Below, one piece after another: positions 1-8,420 of a stretch of DNA of 64,000 nucleotides (positions within the stretch are counted from its first letter, which is position 1; the number at the start of each line of letters is the position of its first letter). The stretch is from an uncultured Ellagibacter sp. Lineage in GTDB: Bacteria > Actinomycetota > Coriobacteriia > Coriobacteriales > Eggerthellaceae. A program made the translations under genes and the position numbers. Location of the stretch: NCBI GenBank assembly GCA_934654815.1, contig CAKUGU010000005.1, positions 17,543 to 81,542 of the forward strand, read 5' to 3'. Under the pieces are notes generated by a model. It did no database searches and had not been told where the DNA came from. It saw only the letters and a program-made list of their open reading frames with translations.

Positions 1-85
1 CGTCCTTGGTGGCCTGCTTGCTCGAGTCGGCGGTCGCGAGGATGTCGGCGCGCTCGGCGACGTAATCGAAAACTTCCTTGTCCAT
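1..85 (-). CDS. Start of an unrecognised gene (5' end only)
   Basis: Only the first 28 codons lie in the window; the gene runs off the left edge. It begins MDKEVFDYVAERADILATAD and is preceded on the minus strand by a perfect AGGAGG ribosome binding site, which is why I accept it as a real start. A TATAAT-like hexamer on the minus strand (158-153) about 70 bases upstream could be its -10 box, but no convincing -35 is visible. The visible part is acidic and probably helical; I do not recognise the family. It is divergent from the purine permease at 286. Confidence 0.6.
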   Translation of the reverse strand, partial: MDKEVFDYVAERADILATADSSKQATKD

Positions 86-285
86 GGGAATGCCTCCTAT
101 CGTGCGGCCGCGTGCGACGGCGCGATGCCGCGAAACCAGTTGGTCTATACCTATTATAGGGCGCGTGGGCCGTCGCGTACGGATCGGGGTGCGCCATCTC
201 GCGAAAAAAGTCGTGCTTCTGCTTCAAAGAGCGGCGATGACGTGCTATTTTGACGCTTCAGTGTCTTTTTCGGAGAGGTAAGCAG

Positions 286-1815
286 ATGACAGAAGATAAG
301 CAGAAGGCGCAGCCGCAGTCCCCGAGCGAGGAGCCTGCGGCTGCGCCTTCGGAGAAGGGTTCGGGCAGCGTGCGCTCGCTCGGCGTCTTCTCGTTCGAGG
401 GCGACATGCCCTTAGCCCAGGCGATTCCGCTCGGGTTGCAACACGTTTTGGCCATGTTCGTCGGCAACTTGACGCCGCTTCTCATCGTGACGGGCGCGTG
501 CGGCCTGGCGGGGTCGGAGTTCGCGGACGTTCAGCTGGCACTGCTGCAGAACGCCATGCTCATCGCGGGCGTCGTGACGCTCGTCCAGCTGTTCGGCATC
601 GGGCCCGTCGGCGGGCGCGTGCCGATCATCATGGGCACGTCTTCCGGGTTCATCGGCGTGTTCAATTCCGTGGCGGCCTCGATGGGCGGCGGGCTCGTCG
701 CATACGGCGCCATCATGGGCGCCTCGCTCATCGGTGGCTTGTTCGAAGCCGTGCTCGGCTTCTTCCTCAAGCCGCTGCGCCGGTTCTTCCCGTCCATCGT
801 CACGGGCACCGTCGTCCTGTCCATCGGCCTTAGCCTCATCAGCGTCGGCGTGAACGCCTTCGGCGGCGGCAACAGCGCGGCCGACTTCGGGTCGCTCGAG
901 AACCTTCTGCTCGCGCTCATCGTGCTCGTCGTCATCCTGGCGGTGAAGCACGGGACGACCGGCTTCATGAGCGCGTCGTCTATCCTGGTTGGCATCATCG
1001 TCGGTTACGTCGTCGCGGGGATCATGGGCATGGTGCTGCCCACGACCGGCGTCGACGCCAACGGGGTGGAATACACCAAGGCGTGGGTGCTCGACTGGAG
1101 CAAGGTCGCCGACGCCGCTTGGTTCGCCGTGCCGAGCCTCATGCCCGTCGCGCCGGTGTTCGACATGCGCGCCATCGCGCCCGTGCTCGTGATGTTCATC
1201 GTCACGGCGGTCGAAACCGTCGGCGACATCTCCGGTGTCACGCAGGGCGGCATGGACCGCGAGGCCACCGACAAGGAGCTTTCCGGTGGCGTCGTCTGCG
1301 ATGGCTTGGGCTCTTCCTTCGCCGCGCTGTTCGGCGTGCTGCCGAACACGTCGTTCAGCCAGAACGTGGGGCTTGTCACCATGACGAAGATGGTCAACCG
1401 CAAGGCGCTCGCGTGCGGCGCGCTCTTCCTCATCCTGTGCGGTTTGTGCCCGAAGCTCGGCGCGGTCGTGTCCATCATGCCGCAGTCCGTGCTCGGCGGC
1501 GCGGCCGTCATCATGTTCGCGTCCATCGTGATGAGCGGCATCCAGCTCATCACCCGCGAGCCTTTGACCCCGCGTTCCTTGAGCATCGTGTCGGTGGCGC
1601 TCGGCCTGGGCTACGGCATCGGCGCCAACTCCGCCGTGCTCGCCGGCGCCCCGCAGATGGTGAGCCTCATCTTCGGCGGCTCGGGCATCGTGGCCGCGGC
1701 CGCGGTGGCCATCATCCTGAACATCCTGCTGCCGAAGGACAAGGAAGTGCCCGCCGTGCCGCGCAACGCTGCAGGTGATGCGGACGCCGCGAACGCTGCA
1801 GGCGAGGAAAAGTAA
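286..1815 (+). CDS. NCS2 family nucleobase:cation symporter (uracil/xanthine permease)
   Basis: A 509-residue integral membrane protein with about 12-14 hydrophobic segments after a charged, Ala/Pro-rich N-terminal tail of about 40 residues. The NCS2 signature SQNVGLVTMTK is present around residue 359, and the conserved region FIVTAVETVGDIS lies just before it. Proteins of this family import xanthine, urate or uracil with protons or sodium. I place the start at 286, where an AGAGG site precedes ATG; an upstream in-frame start at 250 has no such site. The neighbouring molybdenum hydroxylase genes make a purine (xanthine-type) or related N-heterocycle substrate more likely than uracil, but substrate cannot be read from sequence alone. 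A strong hairpin terminator follows the stop codon. Confidence 0.9.
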   Translation: MTEDKQKAQPQSPSEEPAAAPSEKGSGSVRSLGVFSFEGDMPLAQAIPLGLQHVLAMFVGNLTPLLIVTGACGLAGSEFADVQLALLQNAMLIAGVVTLVQLFGIGPVGGRVPIIMGTSSGFIGVFNSVAASMGGGLVAYGAIMGASLIGGLFEAVLGFFLKPLRRFFPSIVTGTVVLSIGLSLISVGVNAFGGGNSAADFGSLENLLLALIVLVVILAVKHGTTGFMSASSILVGIIVGYVVAGIMGMVLPTTGVDANGVEYTKAWVLDWSKVADAAWFAVPSLMPVAPVFDMRAIAPVLVMFIVTAVETVGDISGVTQGGMDREATDKELSGGVVCDGLGSSFAALFGVLPNTSFSQNVGLVTMTKMVNRKALACGALFLILCGLCPKLGAVVSIMPQSVLGGAAVIMFASIVMSGIQLITREPLTPRSLSIVSVALGLGYGIGANSAVLAGAPQMVSLIFGGSGIVAAAAVAIILNILLPKDKEVPAVPRNAAGDADAANAAGEEK

Positions 1816-1866
1816 GGGAAGCTGGCGTTCACGCGCGCTGCGCGAGAGTCGCGAAACCTTTCAACC

Positions 1867-1912
1867 ACGCCTCCCCTTTCCCGGTCGATCGCCGGGGAAG
1901 GGGAGGCGTTTT
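1867..1912. terminator. Bidirectional Rho-independent terminator
   Basis: An 18-bp stem (acgcctcccctttcccgg paired to its complement with one G-U pair) with a 7-base loop, followed by tttt on the plus strand. It separates the permease from the convergent MocA-like gene, whose stop codon overlaps the T-run. Confidence 0.85.
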
Positions 1913-2526
1913 CAGTTGTCATCCCGTTTAGCCAGGTGTACCCGCAGAACCCGCAAATCCTCGGCGGTGTCCACGTCGAAGAGCTCCCACTTGCTTTCGA
2001 CCTCGACTGTCCGCACGCGCTCGGGGTGCGCGCGGGCCACGAAGCCGCCGCCTTTGCCTGCCGGAAGCGCACACAGCTCGTTGTAGGCCCACGAGGGGAA
2101 GAGTACGGGCGCGCCCGGTTCGCCGCGAAACGCCGCGCGCCAGATGGATCCGGGCCCGCCTTCGGCGGCGACGAGCAGACGGCGTACGCTCGCGGCGCCG
2201 ATGAGCGGCTGGTCGCCCGGGAAGAACGTGACGTCGTCGCAGCTGCGTGTCGCTTCCGTGCCAAGGCGCACCGCGTCGTTTCGGAGCGGCTCGTCGTGCA
2301 GGATCGCCTCCGCGCCCAGCGAGCGGGCAAGCGCTGCCACCTCGGCGCTGCGGGTCACCACGACGCGCTTTGCGAACAGCCCGTCCGTCGTGCGAACGAC
2401 GTGCTCCACGAGCGGTATGCCGCCCGCTTCGGCCAAAAGCTTGTTCCCGCCGAAGCGGGTGGCTGTGCCCGACGCCATGACGATGCACCCGTGCTTCATA
2501 TTTCTGTGTGCGGTGGGTTCGGCCAT
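1912..2526 (-). CDS. mocA: MocA/MobA-like molybdenum cofactor nucleotidyltransferase
   Basis: A 204-residue NTP-transferase. The N-terminal loop ASGTATRFGGNKLL is the GxxxRxGxxK nucleotide-binding motif of the MobA/MocA family, and PGDQPL around residue 100 supplies the metal-binding aspartate. MocA makes molybdopterin cytosine dinucleotide, the cofactor form used by xanthine-dehydrogenase-type enzymes, so its position beside three molybdenum hydroxylase subunits fits. It is divergent from those genes. The start at 2526 has an AAAGGTG site at 8 bases; the alternative methionine at 2499 is nearer the family N-terminus. CTP versus GTP preference is not decided by the motifs I can see. Confidence 0.82.
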   Translation of the reverse strand: MAEPTAHRNMKHGCIVMASGTATRFGGNKLLAEAGGIPLVEHVVRTTDGLFAKRVVVTRSAEVAALARSLGAEAILHDEPLRNDAVRLGTEATRSCDDVTFFPGDQPLIGAASVRRLLVAAEGGPGSIWRAAFRGEPGAPVLFPSWAYNELCALPAGKGGGFVARAHPERVRTVEVESKWELFDVDTAEDLRVLRVHLAKRDDN

Positions 2527-2614
2527 GTCTCAGCACCTTTGCGGATTCGGCGGGCGGATAGTGCGTTTCAGGGATATTCGGGCCCTCGAAGAGCGCGCGG
2601 GCCGCAACCGATTA

Positions 2615-2620
2615 TATAAT
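2615..2620 (+). promoter_or_regulatory. Candidate -10 box for the molybdenum hydroxylase operon
   Basis: TATAAT within attatataatgacc, 36-60 bases before the first subunit gene. No good -35 hexamer is seen at 17 bases, so an activator or extended promoter may be needed. Confidence 0.4.
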
Positions 2621-2682
2621 GACCGCAACTGTGTAATCTTCAATCAAACGGGGCGTGTACCATTATTACCTTCCAAAACTAC

Positions 2683-3456
2683 GTGCGGCCGCAGAGCCTC
2701 GAAGAGGCGTGGGAGCTCAACCAGAAGAAGCGCAATCGCGTGGTGGGCGGCATGATGTGGCTGAAGATGGGCAAGCATTCCTTCAACACCGCCATCGACC
2801 TTGCCGACCTCGGCTTGAACGAGATAGAGGAAACCGAGGAGGAATTCCGCATCGGCGCCATGGTCTCGCTGCGCCAGCTGGAAACGCATCCGGGCCTTGC
2901 GGCCTATTCGCATGGCGCGGTCGCATCGGCGCTCAAGGACATCGTGGGCGTGCAGTTCCGCAACGGCGCCACGGTGGGCGGAAGCCTCTGGCGCCGCATG
3001 GGATTTTCCGACGTGCTCACGCTGTTTCTGGCGATGGACGGCTTCGTCGAGCTCTACCAGGGCGGCATCGTGCCGCTCGAGGAGTTCGCGGGCATGCGCT
3101 ACGACAAGGACATCCTCGTCCGCCTCATCGTGAAGAAGACGCCCGGCGCGTTCGCCTACCAGGCGGTGCGCAAGCAGCGCACTGACATCCCGTCGCTCAA
3201 CTGCGTGGCGGCGCACGTGGCCGGCGAGTACCGCGTGTGCGTGGGGTCGCGCCCCTCGCGCGCCGTCGTGCTGCGCGATGAGCAGGGCCTTCTCGCAGGG
3301 GGCGTCACCGCGGACGCCGCGGAGGCGTTCTCCGCGTACGCCGCCGACAACGTCGTCGTTTCCGGGAACATGTGGGGTTCCGCCGCGTACCGCCGCGCGC
3401 TCGTTCCCGTGCTTGTGCGCCGCGCGCTGCTCGCGCTCGAGGGGGAATCGCTGTGA
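2683..3456 (+). CDS. Molybdenum hydroxylase FAD-binding (medium) subunit
   Basis: FAD-binding subunit of a xanthine dehydrogenase/CO dehydrogenase-type enzyme. It shows the two short glycine motifs of the family, VVGGMMWLKMG near the start and NGATVGGSLWRR around residue 95. It passes electrons from the Fe-S subunit to the acceptor. The annotated GTG start at 2683 is suspicious: the homologous N-terminus (IITFQNYVRPQSLEEA) continues in frame upstream to about 2659, where there is no ATG, GTG or TTG, only ATT codons at 2662 and 2665 behind a GGGG stretch. Translation may start at ATT, or the sequence has a base error. The gene overlaps the next by the GTGA arrangement, showing translational coupling. 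At 257 residues it is slightly short for the family. Confidence 0.85.
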   Translation: MRPQSLEEAWELNQKKRNRVVGGMMWLKMGKHSFNTAIDLADLGLNEIEETEEEFRIGAMVSLRQLETHPGLAAYSHGAVASALKDIVGVQFRNGATVGGSLWRRMGFSDVLTLFLAMDGFVELYQGGIVPLEEFAGMRYDKDILVRLIVKKTPGAFAYQAVRKQRTDIPSLNCVAAHVAGEYRVCVGSRPSRAVVLRDEQGLLAGGVTADAAEAFSAYAADNVVVSGNMWGSAAYRRALVPVLVRRALLALEGESL

Positions 3457-3935
3457 AGATAATGGTCAAGCTCAACGGCAAGCTCGTTTCCGACGACGTC
3501 CCCGCCGACACGCTGCTCATCGATTTCGTGCGCGCGCACGGCTGCAAAAGCGTGAAGCGTGGCTGCGAGACGTCCGCGTGCGGGCTGTGTACCGTGCTTC
3601 TGGACGAGGTGCCGGTCCTTTCGTGCTCCACGTTGGCTGCGCGGGCCGACGGTCATGCCGTGCAAACGCTCGAAGGGCTGCAGGAAGAGGCGGCCGGGTT
3701 CGTGGGCTTCATCGCCGACCAGGGCGCGGAGCAGTGCGGTTTCTGCAACCCCGGGTTCGTCATGAACACGATAGCGCTCCTGCGCGAGAACCCCGATCCC
3801 ACCGACGAGGAGATCCTCGCGTACCTGGCCGGCAACCTGTGCCGGTGTTCAGGGTATGCGGGGCAGCTGCGCGGCATCCGCGCGTACTTGGACGCACGGG
3901 ACGCGAAGGAGGCGGAAGAGATTGAACGTGGATAG
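3453..3935 (+). CDS. Molybdenum hydroxylase [2Fe-2S] (small) subunit
   Basis: A 160-residue iron-sulfur subunit with the two expected clusters: an N-terminal ferredoxin-type cluster (CETSACGLC ... C around residues 35-58) and the C-terminal four-helix domain cluster (CGFCNPGF ... CRCSGY). The start is GTG at 3453 inside the stop of the FAD subunit (GTGA overlap). It carries electrons from the molybdenum centre to FAD. The order FAD, Fe-S, Mo subunit is normal for CoxMSL-type hydroxylases. The 3' end overlaps the TTG start of the large subunit by 14 bases. Confidence 0.93.
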   Translation: MKIMVKLNGKLVSDDVPADTLLIDFVRAHGCKSVKRGCETSACGLCTVLLDEVPVLSCSTLAARADGHAVQTLEGLQEEAAGFVGFIADQGAEQCGFCNPGFVMNTIALLRENPDPTDEEILAYLAGNLCRCSGYAGQLRGIRAYLDARDAKEAEEIERG

Positions 3936-6219
3936 GCCCGATTACAATTCCGTAGGCAAGTCCGTTCGCAAGAAGGACTCGATGCAGCTTCTGCTCGGCA
4001 AGCCCGTCTACACCGCCGACATCGTGCCCGAGGGCGCTCTCGTGGTGAAGCTACTGCGCAGCCCGCACGCTAACGCCCTTGTGAACAGCATCGACACCTC
4101 GAAGGCGAAGAAGGTCGCCGGCGTGGTGGACGTGTACACGTGGGAAGACGTGCCGCAGAGCCGCTTTTCCAACGCCGGGCAGAGCTACCCCGAGACGAGC
4201 CCCTACGACCGCCTCATCATCGATCGCCACGTGCGCTTCGTCGGCGACGTGGTGGCGATCGTGGCTGCGGAAACCGAGAAGGCGGCCGATTTGGCCCTTT
4301 CGCGCATCAAGGTGGACTACGACGTGCTCGAGCCCGTGCTCGACTTCCGCACGGCGAAGGACAACCCCGTGCTCGTCCACCCCGAAGACGACTGGAAGAT
4401 GCTCTGCGATTTGGGCGGCGACAACACGCGCAACATCGTCGGCACCACCGCTGACGCGGGCGGCGACATCGAAGCGGTGCTCGCCGACTGCGACATCGTG
4501 CTCGAGCGCACGTACCACACCAAGGCGTTCAACCAGGCCATGATGGAAACGTTCCGCACGTTCACCGAGATGGACGCGTACGGGCGCCTGCACGTGGTCT
4601 CGTCCACGCAGATCGTCTTCCACGTGCGGCGCATCCTGTCGCACGCGCTCGGCATCCCGAAAAGCCGCATCCGCGTCGAGAAGCCGCGCATCGGCGGCGG
4701 GTTCGGCGCGAAGCAGACGGCGGTGTGCGAGGTGTACCCCGCGTTCGTCACAATGAAGACGGGCCGCCCCGCGCTGTGCGTGTTCTCGCGCAAGGAGGCG
4801 CAGACCTGCGGATCGCCGCGCCACGAGATGCAGGTCACGGTGCGCTTGGGCGCGAACGCCGACGGCCGCATCCGCGCGCTCGGCGTGACCACGCTGTCGA
4901 ACTCGGGCGCCTACGGCGAGCATGGCTGGGCCACGGTGGGGCTTACCGGGCACAAGTCGATTCCCCTGTACACGGGCTCGCTCGAGGCGTTCAAGTTCGA
5001 CGCGACCGTGGTGTACACGAACATGCAGCCCTCGGGCGCCTACCGCGGGTTCGGCGCCACGCAGGGGCAGTTCGCCGTGGAGACCACGGTCAACGAGCTG
5101 GCCGAGCAGCTCGGGCGCGACCCCGTCGAGCTGCGCGAGCAGAACATGGTGCGCGAGGGCATGGCCATGCCCGCGTACTTCGGCGAGGTCGCCAACGCCT
5201 GCGCGCTCGACCGCTGCCTTGCGCACTGCCGCGACATGTTCGATTGGGAGGCGAAGTACCCCGTGCGCGACATGGGCAACGGCAAGGTCCGCGCCGCGGG
5301 CGTGGGCATGTCCATGCAGGGCTCGGGCATTTCCGGCGTCGACGTGGGGTCGGTCACCGTGCGGCTCAACGATGATGGGACATACATGCTCGTCATCGGC
5401 GCGGCGGACATGGGCACGGGCTGCGACACCATCCTGGCGCAGATGGTCGCCGAGCACATGGACTGCTCGGTCGACGACGTCTCGGTGCTCGGGGCCGACA
5501 CCGACGCCTCGCCCTACGATTCCGGTTCGTACGCGTCTTCAACCACGTACGTCACCGGCATGGCGGTGGAGAAGGCGTGCGGGCTTTTGAAGGAGCGCTT
5601 GTGCGCCATCGCCGCCGAAGCGCTCGGGTGCGCGGCGGGCGAGCTTTCCTTCGAGGACGGGCGCGTGGTGCGCGAGGCCACGGGCGAGGAGGTTTCCCTC
5701 GTCGACATCGCCACGCGGAGCCAGTCCAACAACTGCCTGCTCGCCGAGGCGACGGCCACGCACTCGTCGCCGGTGTCCCCGCCGCCGTTCATGGTGGGCA
5801 TGGCCGAAATCGAGCTCGACCGCGAGACCGGCGAGGTGCGCGTGCTCGATTACGCGAGCGTGGTGGACTGCGGCATCACCATCAACCCGGCGCTTGCGCG
5901 CATCCAGGCGGAAGGCGGTATCGTGCAGGGCATCGGGCACACGCTCATGGAGGACGTGACACGCACGGACGCGGGCGCCATCCGCGAGTCGAGCCTGTTC
6001 TCGTACCGCTTGCCCACACGTTTGGACACGGGGCGCATCCGTGTGGAGTTCGAGGATTCCTACGAGCCCACGGGTCCCTTCGGCGCGAAGTCCATCGGCG
6101 AGATCGTCATCAACACGCCGGCGCCCGCGATCACGCACGCGATCTACCGCGCGACGGGCGTCTGGCACCGCGAACTGCCCATCCTCCCCGAAGACATCCT
6201 GCTCGCGAAGCCGGAGTAG
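3922..6219 (+). CDS. Molybdenum hydroxylase molybdopterin-binding (large) subunit
   Basis: A 765-residue catalytic subunit of the xanthine dehydrogenase/aldehyde oxidase family. Cofactor-binding motifs GGGFGAKQ (around residue 257) and YRGFGATQ (around 373) are intact, and GPFGAKSIGE near residue 717-726 carries the conserved catalytic glutamate. I choose the TTG at 3922 because AGGAGG lies 9 bases upstream; ATG is absent nearby. The enzyme hydroxylates a carbon next to a ring nitrogen using water. With the purine-type permease and MocA-like gene next door, purine or another dietary heterocycle is the likely substrate; this is inference, since no substrate-defining residue can be named from the sequence alone. 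Confidence 0.93.
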   Translation: MNVDRPDYNSVGKSVRKKDSMQLLLGKPVYTADIVPEGALVVKLLRSPHANALVNSIDTSKAKKVAGVVDVYTWEDVPQSRFSNAGQSYPETSPYDRLIIDRHVRFVGDVVAIVAAETEKAADLALSRIKVDYDVLEPVLDFRTAKDNPVLVHPEDDWKMLCDLGGDNTRNIVGTTADAGGDIEAVLADCDIVLERTYHTKAFNQAMMETFRTFTEMDAYGRLHVVSSTQIVFHVRRILSHALGIPKSRIRVEKPRIGGGFGAKQTAVCEVYPAFVTMKTGRPALCVFSRKEAQTCGSPRHEMQVTVRLGANADGRIRALGVTTLSNSGAYGEHGWATVGLTGHKSIPLYTGSLEAFKFDATVVYTNMQPSGAYRGFGATQGQFAVETTVNELAEQLGRDPVELREQNMVREGMAMPAYFGEVANACALDRCLAHCRDMFDWEAKYPVRDMGNGKVRAAGVGMSMQGSGISGVDVGSVTVRLNDDGTYMLVIGAADMGTGCDTILAQMVAEHMDCSVDDVSVLGADTDASPYDSGSYASSTTYVTGMAVEKACGLLKERLCAIAAEALGCAAGELSFEDGRVVREATGEEVSLVDIATRSQSNNCLLAEATATHSSPVSPPPFMVGMAEIELDRETGEVRVLDYASVVDCGITINPALARIQAEGGIVQGIGHTLMEDVTRTDAGAIRESSLFSYRLPTRLDTGRIRVEFEDSYEPTGPFGAKSIGEIVINTPAPAITHAIYRATGVWHRELPILPEDILLAKPE

Positions 6220-6267
6220 CCGCTGGGGAAAGCTGCCCTACGGGTGCGGCGCGACCTTTCCGCATGG

Positions 6268-6315
6268 GGCGGGCCGGGTGATTTTCCTCACCCAGCCCGC
6301 CTCGTTTTCGTTCCG
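6268..6315 (+). terminator. Rho-independent terminator after the hydroxylase operon
   Basis: A 13-bp stem with one mismatch (ggcgggccgggtg / cacccagcccgcc), 8-base loop, followed by tcgttttcgtt. Confidence 0.75.
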
Positions 6316-6320
6316 CCAAC

Positions 6321-6461
6321 AAAAAGTCGTCATTTGCGCAGGTTTTTACGCGTGCCCGAAGTTGCCCGCTTGTTGCGGGAAACGCGACCTGGGCTTTTGC
6401 GGGAGGGCGTTGGGCGTCGGGCGGCACCCGCCAGCAAAACCTGCGCAAATGATGACTTTTT
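6321..6461. repeat. MITE-like element, copy 1 (141 bp)
   Basis: Begins aaaaagtcgtcatttgcgca and ends with the inverted complement (tgcgcaaatgatgacttttt), giving terminal inverted repeats of about 24 bp with one mismatch. The interior has further short stems and no open frame. A near-identical copy is at 10,125-10,262. It fills most of the 348-base gap between the hydroxylase operon and the metal-uptake operon. Confidence 0.85.
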
Positions 6462-6506
6462 CAAGGCAGCTTGCACGTAGCGAGGCCAACCCCCCTGTTT
6501 TTCTTG

Positions 6507-6535
6507 TTGACATCTTCCGGCACTATGCGTAATAT
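6507..6535 (+). promoter_or_regulatory. Sigma70-type promoter of the metal-uptake operon
   Basis: TTGACA (6507-6512), 17-base spacer, TAATAT (6530-6535), 33 bases before the regulator's ATG. This is one of the best consensus promoters in the window. Confidence 0.85.
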
Positions 6536-6554
6536 GCGAACGGTTCTCAAATTA
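6530..6554. promoter_or_regulatory. Candidate Fur/Zur operator (25-bp dyad)
   Basis: TAAT-4-GAAC-G-GTTC-4-ATTA is symmetric about 6542 and starts on the -10 box of the promoter above. Its position would block transcription initiation, as expected of autoregulation by the Fur-family protein encoded next. Confidence 0.5.
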
Positions 6555-6567
6555 GAGGAAGGAATGC

Positions 6568-7002
6568 ATGCGCGGACAGTACAAAACAGTGCAACGGAAG
6601 GCGATCATCGACTGCCTTTCGCATGCTCGCGGCCATATGACCGCGGCTGCCGTGTGCACCGCGCTTTCCGAATCGGGGCACAAGGTTTCTTCGGCTACGG
6701 TGTACCGTCAGCTGGAGAAGCTCGTCGACGAAGGCGTTGCGGTGAAATCGACGCCCGTCGGGGAGAAGAGCGCCTGTTTCGAGATAATCGATCGCGACGC
6801 GTGTGAAGCTTCGCATTGCTACCATATGAAGTGCCTTTCCTGCGGGAAGCTCATCCACCTCGATTGCGACGAGGTCGAGAAGCTGTGCTCGCATATGCTT
6901 GACGAGCACGGCTTCCGCATCGACATGGCAAGCACCGTGCTGTTCGGAACCTGCGAGGAGTGTTCCGCCCATTCCGCGGACTCGGAGCGCCGCGATGCGT
7001 GA
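6568..7002 (+). CDS. Fur family metalloregulator (probably Zur)
   Basis: A 144-residue Fur-family repressor. The recognition helix region VSSATVYRQLEKLVDEG lies around residues 40-56. Structural zinc cysteines are visible as CLSCG (residues 90-94) and CEEC near the C-terminus, with the HCYHMKCLSC and HLDCDEVEKLC segments that carry metal-sensing ligands. It heads a five-gene operon whose other members import a divalent metal, which suggests zinc sensing; manganese or iron is not excluded. The ATG at 6568 is chosen over one 4 bases upstream in another frame, with AGGAAGGA as ribosome binding site. The stop overlaps the next gene by 8 bases. Confidence 0.88.
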   Translation: MRGQYKTVQRKAIIDCLSHARGHMTAAAVCTALSESGHKVSSATVYRQLEKLVDEGVAVKSTPVGEKSACFEIIDRDACEASHCYHMKCLSCGKLIHLDCDEVEKLCSHMLDEHGFRIDMASTVLFGTCEECSAHSADSERRDA

Positions 7003-7351
7003 TCCCCGTTTTCGCGTCGTCATGCGAGAGGTCTGCGCGCGTTCGCGTGTCGGTTCCTGCGCGGCGGTGAACTCCCTTTTCGCGCGTATCGCAGCGGTGG
7101 TGATCGCCCTTGCCCTGATTGCGCCCTCGCTCTTCATCGTTTGCGAGGCCCATCATGATTGCTCGGGCGATGGGTGCCAGGTGTGCCACGTGCTCGCCAT
7201 CGCCTCGTCGATCGCACACGCCGATGCCGATGTCCCGGCAGGGTCGAGCACGCCTGCGCTCATCCCTGTATTCGCGCTGCTCGCGTTCGCTTCCGTCGTG
7301 CGAGCTTGCTCGATGACGCTCGTCGGTCTTAAAGTGAGGCTCGACTGTTAA
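6995..7351 (+). CDS. Small Cys/His-rich membrane protein of the metal operon
   Basis: A 118-residue protein with two hydrophobic segments (about residues 32-52 and 92-110). Between them, on the predicted outer side, lies CEAHHDCSGDGCQVC, which looks like a metal site. It overlaps the regulator gene by 8 bases (ATGCGTGA) and precedes znuA by 68 bases, so it is probably co-expressed. Such small proteins are seen beside ABC metal importers, but I know of no proven role; metal presentation to ZnuA or sensing at the membrane are possibilities. Confidence 0.7.
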   Translation: MRDPRFRVVMREVCARSRVGSCAAVNSLFARIAAVVIALALIAPSLFIVCEAHHDCSGDGCQVCHVLAIASSIAHADADVPAGSSTPALIPVFALLAFASVVRACSMTLVGLKVRLDC

Positions 7352-7418
7352 GTTCCCTGTGTATTTGAATCAAGATGAAAATGCCTGTTCTTCAGGCACG
7401 GTACACAGGAGTCAAAGC

Positions 7419-8408
7419 ATGATGAAAATGAATAAGCTGCTCACGGCTGTGTTCGCAGCCGCATTGGCGGTGCTCTCCATCGTCGGCCTTTCGGCGTGCA
7501 CGAGCGCTTCGGGCACCGCGGGCTCGAGTTCGAACGAAAGCCAGTCCGCAAGCGAGTCGCAGAAAATCCAGGTCGTGGCGAGTTTCTACCCGATGGCTGA
7601 TTTCGCGCAGAAGATTGGAGGCGACCATGTCGAGGTCGAAAACCTCTGCCCGGCCGGAACCGAACCCCATGAGTGGGAGCCGTCGCCCACTGACGTCAAG
7701 GCGATCGAAAGCGCTCGCGTCTTCATGTACAACGGCGCCGATATGGAAGGCTGGGTGGACGACACCTTGGCCTCCGCGAATGTCACGGGAACGGTTGTCT
7801 GCGCGTCAGACGGCATCGACCTGCGCGTTGCCGACCACGATCACGATGCCGATGAAGCCGACTCTCATGAGCATGCGGGCGAACACGATCCGCATGTATG
7901 GCTCGCACCCGAAAACGCGAAGAAGGAAGCCGAGAACATCAAAGACGCGCTGGTGAAGGCGGATCCTGACAACGCTTCGGACTACGAGGCGAACTACGAG
8001 AAGTGGGCGCGCGAGTTCGACGATCTCGATAACGAGTTCGCAAGCCGGCTTTCTCAGACTTCGGGCAAGACCATCGTCGTGTCCCATGAAGCGTTCGGCT
8101 ATCTGTGCGACGCGTACGGCCTGACGCAGGAGCCTATCACGGGCATGGACGCCGAAGGCGAGCCCGACGCGAAGACCATGGCCGAGATCGTGCAGTTCGT
8201 GCGCGACAACAATGTGAAGGTCATCTTCTCGGAAGACCTGGTCAGCCCCAAGATCGCGCAGCAAATCGCCGATGAGACGGGGGCTTCCTGCGAGGTTCTC
8301 AACCCGATTGAAGGCCTGGAGCAAGACGAACTCGACGCGGGCGAGGACTACTTCTCTGTCATGCGCGACAACCTTGACGAGCTGGTCAGCGCTTTGAACC
8401 AGCAATAG
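7419..8408 (+). CDS. znuA: ZnuA-like metal-binding lipoprotein of an ABC importer
   Basis: A 329-residue solute-binding protein. It has a lipoprotein signal peptide with lipobox LSAC near residue 25, a Ser-rich linker, then the cluster A-1/ZnuA fold: PHEWEPSP, a His/Asp-rich loop (DHDHDADEADSHEHAGEHDPH) and HDPHVWLAPENA, followed by VVSHEAFGYLC and ISEDLVSPK-type segments (here IFSEDLVSPK). The His-rich loop is typical of zinc rather than manganese binders. The start at 7419 has AGGAG at 8 bases. It delivers metal to ZnuB/ZnuC encoded immediately downstream. Confidence 0.92.
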   Translation: MMKMNKLLTAVFAAALAVLSIVGLSACTSASGTAGSSSNESQSASESQKIQVVASFYPMADFAQKIGGDHVEVENLCPAGTEPHEWEPSPTDVKAIESARVFMYNGADMEGWVDDTLASANVTGTVVCASDGIDLRVADHDHDADEADSHEHAGEHDPHVWLAPENAKKEAENIKDALVKADPDNASDYEANYEKWAREFDDLDNEFASRLSQTSGKTIVVSHEAFGYLCDAYGLTQEPITGMDAEGEPDAKTMAEIVQFVRDNNVKVIFSEDLVSPKIAQQIADETGASCEVLNPIEGLEQDELDAGEDYFSVMRDNLDELVSALNQQ

Positions 8409-8420
8409 CTTAGGTGGATT

